Of a stretch of 59,763 nucleotides of DNA, positions 1 to 9,543 are shown piece by piece. The first letter of the stretch is position 1. The number at the start of each line of letters is the position of its first letter. The notes below the pieces were generated by a model. That model saw only the letters and a program-made list of their open reading frames with translations, had not been told where the DNA came from and did no database searches. The stretch spans positions 1-59,763 of the forward strand of contig JAEEZY010000028.1 of assembly GCA_016292015.1 (NCBI GenBank). Direction: 5' to 3'. The DNA comes from Bacteroidales bacterium. Lineage in GTDB: Bacteria > Bacteroidota > Bacteroidia > Bacteroidales > P3. The translations under genes were made by a program, and so were the position numbers.

Positions 1-228
1 CTGCTCGCGGTACTCGTCGGCGGTGAGGTTCAGGCCGGTGTTCTTGTTGAACTCGTCGAGGAACTGCACGCAGACCTCTATCATCTCGTCCATCGTGCAG
101 TCCTGCGTGAAGTGGCCGTCGGCGTGGCAGTACTTGCAGTACTCGGGATTGTCGCTCACGACCTCGTCGCTGAGCGGCATTCCGCAGCTCTGGCAAAAAC
201 GCTGATATTCGGGGAAGGGATTTTCCAT
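1..228 (-). CDS. Zinc-ribbon domain protein, C-terminus cut by window edge
   Basis: Reading leftward from an ATG at 228, the frame stays open to base 1, giving 76 residues without a stop. Two CxxC pairs (FCQSCGMPL and EYCKYCHAD) followed by further cysteines in DCTMDEMIEVC are visible. This is the pattern of the small cytoplasmic 'putative zinc ribbon' family (Zn_ribbon_2 type), which begins with an NPFPEYQRFCQSCGMPL-like stretch. The gene starts 9 bp after the transketolase C-subunit stop on the same strand, so it is probably the last member of that transcription unit. The biochemical role is unknown. The 3' end lies outside the window. Confidence 0.8.
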   Translation of the reverse strand, partial: MENPFPEYQRFCQSCGMPLSDEVVSDNPEYCKYCHADGHFTQDCTMDEMIEVCVQFLDEFNKNTGLNLTADEYREQ

Positions 229-237
229 AGCCAATTG

Positions 238-1191
238 TTATTTGCGTTTCAGCACGGCGTGCACCTTCTCGATGATGTCGGCGGCGCGGAGGTGGTAGTT
301 GGTGAGCATCTCGTCGGGTGTACCGCTCTCACCAAACTTGTCGTCCACAGCCACATACTCCATCGGAGTGGGGCAATGCATGGCGAGCGTCTGAGCCACG
401 CTGTCGCCGAGGCCACCGTTAATGAGGTGCTCCTCGCAGGTGACGACGGCGCCGGTCTTCTTGGCGCTGGCCACGATAGCCTTCATATCGAGCGGCTTGA
501 TAGTGTGGATGTTGATAACTTCGGCGCTGATGCCTTCCTTCTCCAGCTGCTCGGCAGCCTGCAGGGCTTCCCACACGAGGTGACCGCAGGCGAAGAGAGA
601 GACGTCCTTACCCTCGTTCAGGAGCTGGGCTTTGCCGATTTCGAATTTCTCTCCTTCGGGCAGGAAGCAGGGCATCTTGGAGCGACCGAGGCGCAGGTAA
701 ACGGGGCCGACATGCTCGGCGGCGGCCAGCGTGGCGGCCTTGGCCTGGTTGAAGTCGGCAGGCACGAGCACTGTCATGTTAGGCAGCACCTTCATCAGGG
801 CAATGTCTTCCATCGTCTGGTGGGTGGCGCCGTCCTCGCCGAGGGATATGCCGGCGTGCGAGCCGCAGATTTTGACGTTCTTGTTGCTGTAGGCCATCAC
901 CTGACGTATCTGGTCATAGACACGGCCGGTGACGAACTCGGCGAAGCCCCCGATGAAGGGCACCTTGCCGCAGAGGCTCAAGCCGGCGGCTATGCCGACC
1001 ATGTTGGCCTCGGCGATGCCACACTGGATGAAGCGCTCTGGGAACTCCTTGGCGAAGCCGTCCATCTTGACGCTGCCTTTCACGTCGGCGCTCAGGGCGA
1101 CGACATTGCTGTTACGCTTGCCAGCCTCCACAAGGCCTTCGCCCATGCCGGCACGCAACTCTTTGCTTGATTTGATTTCGTAGTGAGTCAT
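238..1191 (-). CDS. Transketolase, C-terminal subunit
   Basis: This 317-residue protein matches the C-terminal half of a split transketolase: the pyrimidine-binding domain with CGIAEANMVGIAAGLS, which carries the Glu that activates thiamine diphosphate, and then the transketolase C domain. With the N-subunit it would transfer two-carbon ketol units in the non-oxidative pentose phosphate pathway. Split transketolases are well known, but their two genes are normally adjacent. Here the partner (3311-4159) lies two genes upstream on the same strand. The start ATG is followed by a typical THYEIKSSKELRAGMGEGL opening. A repeat-derived inverted repeat occupies the upstream gap. Confidence 0.93.
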   Translation of the reverse strand: MTHYEIKSSKELRAGMGEGLVEAGKRNSNVVALSADVKGSVKMDGFAKEFPERFIQCGIAEANMVGIAAGLSLCGKVPFIGGFAEFVTGRVYDQIRQVMAYSNKNVKICGSHAGISLGEDGATHQTMEDIALMKVLPNMTVLVPADFNQAKAATLAAAEHVGPVYLRLGRSKMPCFLPEGEKFEIGKAQLLNEGKDVSLFACGHLVWEALQAAEQLEKEGISAEVINIHTIKPLDMKAIVASAKKTGAVVTCEEHLINGGLGDSVAQTLAMHCPTPMEYVAVDDKFGESGTPDEMLTNYHLRAADIIEKVHAVLKRK

Positions 1192-1227
1192 TGTTATTAT
1201 TGTTTTTTGTTATCGTTTTCTGTTTTA

Positions 1228-1312
1228 TGGGGTTAATGGGTTTTATGGGGTTAATGGGCGGTATGATTATCTTTACCCATTAGACCCATTCTACCCATTA
1301 AACCCATTGTTA
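1228..1312. repeat. Degenerate TTAATGGG repeats forming an inverted repeat
   Basis: The left arm contains GGTTAATGGGTTTTATGGGG units and the right arm contains CCCATTAGACCCATT and CCCATTAAACCCATT units. The arms can pair (14 of 15 bases between AATGGGTTTTATGGG and the complement of CCCATTAAACCCATT), giving a long imperfect hairpin. The right arm runs into the last codons of the four-helix-bundle gene. The unit size is about 8 bp, like the other border repeats in this window. It could act as a processing or attenuation hairpin between the two genes; that is inference. Confidence 0.75.
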
Positions 1313-1854
1313 TCTCTGTAGGCTTTCCTCGCCCTGTACATCTCCTCTTTTATTCCCCCATTCTCGAGGAAATTCTTCTTTTGCCATTCTATCAACCCTT
1401 TTATCAGCACATCGCACTGGTGTATCAGTGTGATGGCGATATTGGCAATGGTCTCGTCAGTGCGGTCTTTTATCTTCTCGCGGTACACCGCCGAATCGAG
1501 GTGCCGTTTGCAGAACTCGCGGGTCTGCACACAGCGAGGGTCATCGTACGACCACTGCTCCAAGCCACGCACTCGCAGGTAGTCCTCGTAGTCGAGCAGC
1601 AGCTCATGCAGCGAGGCTCGGTTGACATTGGTGAGTTTTATTTCCATCTCTTTGGAGGTAACCCCGTCGATGTTACCCTCCGCCAAGTTCTGCTTACCAC
1701 TCCGCGCCGCCTGCACCATCTGGTCAATGGTTCGATCGCCTTTTGCCAGGAACTTATTGGCAAAATAATAGGTAACGTCGTAAACACACTCCGCTTTCTG
1801 GAATGCCTTCAACGTCCTATAGTTGTTATCTTGCCGTATAAAGTTCCTTACCAT
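1291..1854 (-). CDS. Four-helix-bundle protein (S23/Avd-like, suffix-domain type)
   Basis: The 187-residue product resembles four-helix-bundle proteins of the 23S rRNA intervening-sequence/Avd superfamily: an N-terminal QDNNYRTLKAFQKAECVYDVTYYFANKFL helix, TIDQMVQAARSGKQNLAEGN (the conserved ARSG..N.AEG signature), then ELLLDYEDYLRVR. Family members are small, basic and often act with nucleic acids; Avd proteins assist diversity-generating retroelement reverse transcriptases, but no such enzyme is present here. The gene sits between a VWA gene and the transketolase C-subunit gene. Its last codons (NNGFNG) are encoded by a TTAATGGG-type repeat, so the C-terminus has been shaped by repeat sequence. 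Function here is unknown. Confidence 0.8.
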   Translation of the reverse strand: MVRNFIRQDNNYRTLKAFQKAECVYDVTYYFANKFLAKGDRTIDQMVQAARSGKQNLAEGNIDGVTSKEMEIKLTNVNRASLHELLLDYEDYLRVRGLEQWSYDDPRCVQTREFCKRHLDSAVYREKIKDRTDETIANIAITLIHQCDVLIKGLIEWQKKNFLENGGIKEEMYRARKAYRDNNGFNG

Positions 1855-1916
1855 TCTATTTAATCAATGCTGATACTATTTAGTCGTCATAAACACAATT
1901 TATTCCTTACTTTCTC

Positions 1917-3299
1917 TCATTCAATCTTTATTGCTGTCTGCTTGCCTGAGGCTATGGTGGCTGACAGACTTCTTGTCTTGCGGTTTTTGTCTTTCGCCGA
2001 GGGGCGCACTAGCAGAATGTAGTCGCCAGGCATCAGTATCAGGTTCTCGCCTGCGGGGTTCGGCACGAACTCGCGTACCAGCTGCATCCTGCCGTCGCGC
2101 ATCTCGAAGACGCTGACCTGCCGCCTTGCCTTCATGCGCTCTATCATCAGCATCCCGGGGGCGGGTATCGCCAGCTCGGTCACCGCGTCCTTGCGAATCT
2201 CCACATTGTTTATCGCTATCGGGGGAGTGGAAAGGATTTCAACATCGTATGTACCCTCGAGGTATTTCACACTGTCACCCAATCCCTGCACACCCGTCAG
2301 GTCAGCCTTACCGCTCTGGCGCACCACGACTGGATAGTCAGGCACACTCCACACCACCCGCTTGTCCTCACGCCTAACGCACAGCCTTCCCTCATCTACT
2401 ACAGAGGCAAGCGTGTAAACCCTGTCGGCCCGAAAGGTCCTGTTGCGGAACACTATCGAAGGCCGCGTATAGACCTCCACGTCGTAGTCGATCAGCGGAT
2501 CGACCGTAAGGGTGTCCGCCGCACGACGGCCATAGTAAACCCTCGTATATATCGGCTTTCGGTTCTGCCGATCGTAGAAGACCACCGGCACATCGTCAAC
2601 GTATTTTTGCCCATCCTCGGTGGTGAGGCAGAGCGTAACACGCGATTCTGACAGCGCGGCGTGGAACAGTAGCTGCAACTCGCCGGCAAACGACTCCTCG
2701 TTCTCAATCGGTATGACCGTGCCGGCACAGTCGAGCGTGGCGCCCTTGCGGTTTCCCGCAGCAATGTTAAGTATGAAGGTCTTGACCACGCGTCCGCTCT
2801 GTTGTATCTTGCCTGCCACTTCGCAGATGTTGCTTCCGCCGTTCGAGCCGTCGGTGATCACGAATATGACGTTGCGCGACGAGTCGCCCACGGGGAAGTC
2901 GCCCACGGCGCCGTCCAGCGCCGTAGCGGCCGAGCAGCCGCCATTGGGCACGAGGGTCTTTATCTTGCTCTGCAGCTGATAGCGGTTGTTGGGCTCGAAC
3001 GGACACTCCAGCCGAGTGCCGTAGGAGTTCTGGTTGAGATGGCCGAACACACGCATAGCCAACTCGGCGCCGCCTTTCTCGGGCAAACTGTCGAGGAAAT
3101 GCAGCAGCACCTTCTGTGTCACCTTTATCTTCGAGTCGCTCTGCCAGCGGTCCCACATGCTGCGCGAACAGTCGACCAGCAGCAGTATGCGCACCTTCTC
3201 AGATTTCTGCTCGCTAGGCTCGGAAGTCGGAATACGTCCGGCAGCAAAGAGCGGCTGGAATGCAAAGGCCAACAATGCTATGAGCAATAGTTTTCGCAA
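1917..3299 (-). CDS. VWA-domain exported protein
   Basis: The 460-residue protein begins with a clear Sec signal peptide (MRKLLLIALLAFAFQPLFAA) and then a von Willebrand factor A domain whose metal site is visible as LLLVDCSRSMW (D43, S45, S47), with FVITDGSNGG later in the domain. Repeated beta-rich segments follow (residues about 220-460), ending in a carboxypeptidase-regulatory-like or adhesin-like tail. It is likely periplasmic or on the cell surface. Its ATG lies 11 bp after the transketolase N-subunit stop, so it is probably co-transcribed with it, although no metabolic link is obvious. The ligand is unknown. Confidence 0.85.
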   Translation of the reverse strand: MRKLLLIALLAFAFQPLFAAGRIPTSEPSEQKSEKVRILLLVDCSRSMWDRWQSDSKIKVTQKVLLHFLDSLPEKGGAELAMRVFGHLNQNSYGTRLECPFEPNNRYQLQSKIKTLVPNGGCSAATALDGAVGDFPVGDSSRNVIFVITDGSNGGSNICEVAGKIQQSGRVVKTFILNIAAGNRKGATLDCAGTVIPIENEESFAGELQLLFHAALSESRVTLCLTTEDGQKYVDDVPVVFYDRQNRKPIYTRVYYGRRAADTLTVDPLIDYDVEVYTRPSIVFRNRTFRADRVYTLASVVDEGRLCVRREDKRVVWSVPDYPVVVRQSGKADLTGVQGLGDSVKYLEGTYDVEILSTPPIAINNVEIRKDAVTELAIPAPGMLMIERMKARRQVSVFEMRDGRMQLVREFVPNPAGENLILMPGDYILLVRPSAKDKNRKTRSLSATIASGKQTAIKIE

Positions 3300-3310
3300 G
3301 AACAGGTAGA

Positions 3311-4159
3311 TTAGAAGTCTCCGAGAGTTTCAGGCAGCTGGGCAAGAGCCTTGGGCAGGTCGTCGGCCGAGAGGACGGCACCATGATATTTGTTGGTGTC
3401 TTGCATGAAATCGACACCGAAGCCCATCTTGGTTTTCAGTATGACGCACACAGGGCTTCCCTTGCCGGTCATAGCCTTGGCTTTAGCCATACCGTCGAGC
3501 ACCTGCTGCATATCGTTGCCGTTGTCGATGACCACGACCTTCCAGAGGAAGCTCTCGAACTTGGCCTTGAGGTCGCCGAGAGTCATCACCTCATCGACGG
3601 TGGCGTCGATCTGCTGGTTGTTGTAGTCGATAGTAGCGATGAGGTTGTCCACATGCTTAGCGCCAGCGAACATGGCGGCCTCCCAAATCTGACCTTCCTC
3701 CAGCTCGCCGTCGCCGTGCATGGTGTAGACGATGTGCTTGTCGCCCGTCATCTTCTTGCCGAGAGCGGCGCCGACGCCCACGCTGAGGCCCTGACCAAGC
3801 GAACCCGAAGCCATGCGGATGCCCGGCAGGTTGTGAGCCGTCGAGGGGTGACCCTGCAGGCGAGTGCCGAACTTGCGGAAGGTGGCCAACTCAGAGACGG
3901 GGAAGAAGCCGCGGCGAGCCATAGTGCTGTAGATGACCGGAGTGATGTGGCCCTGGCTGACGAAGAGCATGTCCTCGCCCTCGCCGCTCATGGTGAACTT
4001 GGCCGGGTCGAAGTCCATAAGGTTGAAGTTCATGGCCACGAACCAGTCGGCGGTGCCGAGCGAGCCGCCCGGGTGACCGCTCTTGGCGTTGGTGGTCATA
4101 CGAAGGATGTCGCGACGCACCTGCGTCGCAATCTGCTGGAGTTCTGCTGTTGTTTTCAT
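3311..4159 (-). CDS. Transketolase, N-terminal subunit
   Basis: The 282-residue product has the thiamine-diphosphate-binding half of transketolase: NAKSGHPGGSLGTADW near the N-terminus, the GQGLSVGVGAALG loop, and the metal/diphosphate motif HGDGELEEGQIWEAAMF. It should pair with the C-subunit at 238-1191 to form a working enzyme. The length is normal for the split form. It is the first gene of the minus-strand unit, downstream of a TATCTTTG promoter at 4236-4243. The VWA gene follows immediately, which interrupts the usual tktN-tktC adjacency. Confidence 0.93.
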   Translation of the reverse strand: MKTTAELQQIATQVRRDILRMTTNAKSGHPGGSLGTADWFVAMNFNLMDFDPAKFTMSGEGEDMLFVSQGHITPVIYSTMARRGFFPVSELATFRKFGTRLQGHPSTAHNLPGIRMASGSLGQGLSVGVGAALGKKMTGDKHIVYTMHGDGELEEGQIWEAAMFAGAKHVDNLIATIDYNNQQIDATVDEVMTLGDLKAKFESFLWKVVVIDNGNDMQQVLDGMAKAKAMTGKGSPVCVILKTKMGFGVDFMQDTNKYHGAVLSADDLPKALAQLPETLGDF

Positions 4160-4235
4160 GTATTGAGATGTTTTTGTTTGTCTAATTGCCTAACCGTCGC
4201 AACTATATGGCGACACGGACGTTTTTTATTGACGG

Positions 4236-4243
4236 CAAAGATA
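4236..4243 (-). promoter_or_regulatory. Bacteroidota -7 element for the split-transketolase unit
   Basis: The minus strand reads TATCTTTG, the Bacteroidota TAnnTTTG -7 element, about 75 bp before the transketolase N-subunit ATG. A TTG sits about 21 bp upstream, in the expected -33 area. Confidence 0.65.
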
Positions 4244-4297
4244 CATTAAATTTGGGTACTTTGCCAATAAAGATTTGCACATAACGGCCGATTGTAT

Positions 4298-4305
4298 TAT
4301 TTTTG
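4298..4305 (+). promoter_or_regulatory. Bacteroidota -7 element upstream of the DUF4878-type lipoprotein gene
   Basis: TATTTTTG fits TAnnTTTG and is followed by GCA. It lies about 77 bp before the ATG at 4382. It is divergent from the transketolase promoter at 4236, so this intergenic gap serves both directions. Confidence 0.55.
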
Positions 4306-4381
4306 CACCCTGAATAACGAGACACACCCGTCGGACGACGCTTGTTCTCAAGTCGTTAATAAATCACCAACAAACACAGAA

Positions 4382-4873
4382 ATGAAAAAAACATTCACAT
4401 TCATGCTTGCAGCCATGATGGTCTGCGCTTTTGCTTTTGTAGGTTGCCAGAAAAACAGCCCCCGGGCGTACGTGGACAAGTTCTACACCGCATTGAAAAA
4501 GAAAGACTATGCAACCGTAGTGGATATGATGCCCGATACCAAAGAGCTTTCCAAAGAAGACAAAGAGGGCGCAATAGAGATGATGAAACTGTTCGACGGA
4601 TTCGCCGGCGGTGTGAAAGACTACGAGATTGTGTCGGAAGAGATTTCAGAAGACGGAAAGAGAGCGACCGTGACGGTGAAAGTGACCTACGGCACAGGAG
4701 ATGTGCAGGAGAGCGAGGAGAAGTTTGTGAAGACCAAGAAAGGGTGGCAGCCCGCGGCGCTGGACGACTTGGAGTACGATGCCCCCGAAGAAATGGACGG
4801 CGAGGGTGAACAGTTTGACGAAGAAGAGATTGACGAAATAAGCGGAGCCACCACGGAAGAGGAGGAAGAATGA
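4382..4873 (+). CDS. DUF4878-like lipoprotein with acidic tail
   Basis: I chose the ATG at 4382 because it gives a complete lipoprotein signal (MKKTFTFMLAAMMVCAFAFVGC, lipidated Cys22); the longer open frame upstream reads through the promoter region. The mature part (SPRAYVDKFYTALKKKDYATVVDMM...) resembles the DUF4878/SnoaL-like cystatin-fold lipoproteins common in Bacteroidales, which have no assigned activity. The last 30 residues are almost entirely Asp/Glu (DEEEIDEISGATTEEEEE), a possible metal- or cation-binding tail. The stop codon runs straight into a TGCTTGAG repeat. Confidence 0.8.
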   Translation: MKKTFTFMLAAMMVCAFAFVGCQKNSPRAYVDKFYTALKKKDYATVVDMMPDTKELSKEDKEGAIEMMKLFDGFAGGVKDYEIVSEEISEDGKRATVTVKVTYGTGDVQESEEKFVKTKKGWQPAALDDLEYDAPEEMDGEGEQFDEEEIDEISGATTEEEEE

Positions 4874-4915
4874 ATGCTTGAGTGCTTGAGTGCTTGAATG
4901 CTTGAGTGCCTGAGT
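4871..4915 (+). repeat. TGCTTGAG octamer repeat between the lipoprotein and EamA genes
   Basis: About five consecutive degenerate copies of an 8-bp unit (TGCTTGAG, with TGCTTGAA and TGCCTGAG variants) start at the stop codon of the upstream gene and end shortly before the EamA frame, which has no ATG start. A related sequence recurs at 15387-15412. Confidence 0.85.
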
Positions 4916-5011
4916 TGCACAACGGCAACATACCCAACAAAATAGGACATCGTCACGCTTACACAATCACGTAAGAAACTTATCGGCAGCGTCTGCGGCA
5001 TCCTGGCTGCA

Positions 5012-5833
5012 GTGTGCTACGGCACCAACCCGCTTGGTGCGCTGAACCTCTACGCCGAGGGCATGGGCACCAATTCGGTGCTTTTCTACCGGTTCGGATT
5101 GGCATGGGTGATAATAGCCGCCGTGATGGCGGTGAGGCGCGAAAGCGTGAAAGTGAGCTGGAAAGAGTTTGCGGTGGTGACCGCGCTCGGAGTGCTGTTC
5201 ACTTTCTCGTCGCTGACGCTCTACGTGAGTTTCACGATGATGGCGGCGGGAGTTGCGTCCACGATATTGTTCACCTATCCTGTGATGACGGCCGTGATAA
5301 TGGCCACGGTGTTCAAGGAGCGCATCACGTGGCAGACGGTGGCGGCCTTGGTGCTGTCGCTTGCCGGCGTGGTGACCCTTTATTGGTCGGGCAAGACGGG
5401 GACGCTGCCGATATGGGGGGTGGTGCTGGTGCTGATAAGTGCCCTCACATACGCCCTCTACATCATTGTGGTTGACAGGAGCGACCTGCGGATGTCGAGT
5501 TTCAAGATTAACTTCTATGTGCTGTTCTACTGTGCGTTGGGGATGGTGATATACTCGCTCATCAGCGGACAGGCATTGATGCTTCCGCCCACGGGCAGAG
5601 CCTGGTTCTTCGTAGGATGGTTGGCCATAGTGCCAGCCATCATGGCGCTGAGCCTTATGGTGTATTCGGCGAAGTATATCGGAAGCACGGCGACGGCGAT
5701 AATAGGAGCGCTGGAGCCGCTGACGGCGGTAGCGATAGGCATAGGGCTCTTCGGCGAGGCGTTCACGATGCGGCTGGTGGCAGGCATAGTGCTGATATTG
5801 GGAGCGGTGGTGTTGACGGTGGTGAAGAAATAG
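5012..5833 (+). CDS. EamA/DMT-family transporter
   Basis: At least 273 residues with about ten hydrophobic segments and the internal duplication typical of the drug/metabolite transporter superfamily (two EamA halves, the second beginning near IWGVVLVLISALTYALYIIVVD). It is an inner-membrane permease of unknown substrate. The nominal GTG at 5012 lies inside the first membrane helix. The frame is open back to 4946 and encodes a natural-looking N-terminus (DIVTLTQSRKKLIGSVCGILAAVCYGTNP) that contains no ATG, GTG or TTG. The true start is therefore probably upstream and non-canonical, altered by the neighbouring octamer repeat, or affected by a sequence error. Confidence 0.85.
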   Translation: MCYGTNPLGALNLYAEGMGTNSVLFYRFGLAWVIIAAVMAVRRESVKVSWKEFAVVTALGVLFTFSSLTLYVSFTMMAAGVASTILFTYPVMTAVIMATVFKERITWQTVAALVLSLAGVVTLYWSGKTGTLPIWGVVLVLISALTYALYIIVVDRSDLRMSSFKINFYVLFYCALGMVIYSLISGQALMLPPTGRAWFFVGWLAIVPAIMALSLMVYSAKYIGSTATAIIGALEPLTAVAIGIGLFGEAFTMRLVAGIVLILGAVVLTVVKK

Positions 5834-6426
5834 TGGTGAGAATGGTAGCGTCTGTTCCCCATATTTTTTTCAAAAAATTCTGCAAGTTTTTCGACCTGCA
5901 AAGTACATAATAGCACAACTTTACTGTGATGATTGCCCAATTGCACACCAACCCGATTATATCATTTATAATCATCTGGCAACAAGCAGCGTAAGTAATC
6001 ACTCCCGTTATACTTCTGAATCACCACTGAATTACAACCGAATTGAGAAGGTTGTATCTCCCAGACCCCTTCGAGACCCCTCCCAGTCCCCTTCGAGGTT
6101 TCTCCTACCGATCTTCTACTTACCACCTACCGCTCCCTACCCTCTCTGATAGTTTCACAGAGGCTGTATCCTGATAGCCATACACCATATCCCACGAAGA
6201 CATCTTGCAATGCTGTAATCCGTGACCAGTGATTAAGGACTTTCACATTGTTTTTTTCCACCCCAAACAGGCAATTTGTCTTTTGTCTAAAGACAAAAAA
6301 ACAATATTTCCGTCGAATCATTTTTTTCTTCGTATTTTTGCATATTTAAATATTCTGCATAGACTGCAACAATACCTCAAAAGATTGTCTGGAACTCGTG
6401 GGAATTACAATGAAAAAACGGCACTA
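5834..6426. other. Non-coding gap before the glycine-rich protein gene
   Basis: No convincing gene is present. The middle (about 6055-6145) is strongly pyrimidine-rich on the plus strand, with two copies of CCCCTTCGAG separated by CCCCTCCCAGT. The right part contains the promoter at 6333-6340. An ATG at 6410 opens only a four-codon peptide. The region may hold a leader or regulatory RNA, but I see no recognised class. Confidence 0.5.
6333..6340 (+). promoter_or_regulatory. Bacteroidota -7 element for the glycine-rich secreted protein
   Basis: TATTTTTG followed by CATATT matches TAnnTTTG. It supports a start at 6427 or later, because the longer open frame begins upstream of it. Confidence 0.6.
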
Positions 6427-9195
<2,769 letters not shown>

Positions 9196-9209
9196 AAGCC
9201 CCACCCAAA

Positions 9210-9234
9210 CCCTCCCCTCAAGGGAGGGCTTTTT
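9210..9234 (+). terminator. Rho-independent-like terminator after the glycine-rich protein
   Basis: CCCTCCC and GGGAGGG form a perfect 7-bp stem around a 5-base loop and are followed by CTTTTT. An upstream AAAAGCCC (9194-9201) could alternatively pair with GGGCTTTT. Confidence 0.85.
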
Positions 9235-9248
9235 AGTTCATGAATGCC

Positions 9249-9415
9249 ACGGCATTTGCAAATCCGGCACAACGAGAACAACGAGATACTATATTTCTAA
9301 CACGAATTACCATATAATTATCCATAAATCATTTCAATACAATAATTAATGGTTAATTCATGATAATTATATGTAAAAATAGAAAGTGCTGGATTACAAA
9401 TCCAGTACAACGGGT
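9249..9415. repeat. Two related palindromic units upstream of nqrA
   Basis: Unit one (9249-9279) contains the palindrome ATTTGCAAAT and then CCGGCACAACGAG. Unit two (9388-9415) contains CTGGATT-ACA-AATCCAG and then TACAACGGG. They share CAAATCC.G.ACAACG, so they look like diverged copies of one stem-loop element, similar in style to REP-like elements. No transposase gene is nearby. The rest of this gap (9240-9430) is AT-rich with no gene. Confidence 0.55.
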
Positions 9416-9427
9416 TAAAAGATGATT

Positions 9428-9483
9428 TTGTACATCGCAACGTACAAATTTTAAATAAAATTGTGCATCATATTGTACAATTT
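9428..9483. promoter_or_regulatory. Paired inverted repeats, possible operator of the nqr operon
   Basis: TTGTAC-8 nt-GTACAA (9428-9447) and AAATTGT-12 nt-ACAATTT (9458-9483) lie just before the nqrA promoter. The second includes the palindrome TTGTACAA (9473-9480). The shared TTGTAC/GTACAA half-sites suggest a dimeric regulator. The regulator is not identifiable here. Confidence 0.45.
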
Positions 9484-9515
9484 TTGCAACATCTGTATCA
9501 TTGGCTTTATTTTTG

Positions 9516-9523
9516 TATCTTTG
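9516..9523 (+). promoter_or_regulatory. Bacteroidota -7 element of the nqr operon
   Basis: TATCTTTG followed by CAG, 20 bp before the nqrA ATG, is an exact match to the TAnnTTTG class. No ideally spaced -33 TTTG is seen. Confidence 0.7.
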
Positions 9524-9543
9524 CAGATTGTAATCTGATATAG

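Noticed and set aside
112..1170. Long open frame opposite the transketolase C-subunit gene
   Set aside because: It is a high-GC antisense shadow; the opposite strand encodes clear transketolase motifs.
1291..1854. Diversity-generating retroelement accessory protein
   Set aside because: No reverse transcriptase, template repeat or variable repeat is seen nearby; only the fold class is shared.
3383..4249. 288-codon frame opposite the transketolase N-subunit gene
   Set aside because: Low-complexity His/Ala/Val-rich translation with no motifs; shadow of a real gene.
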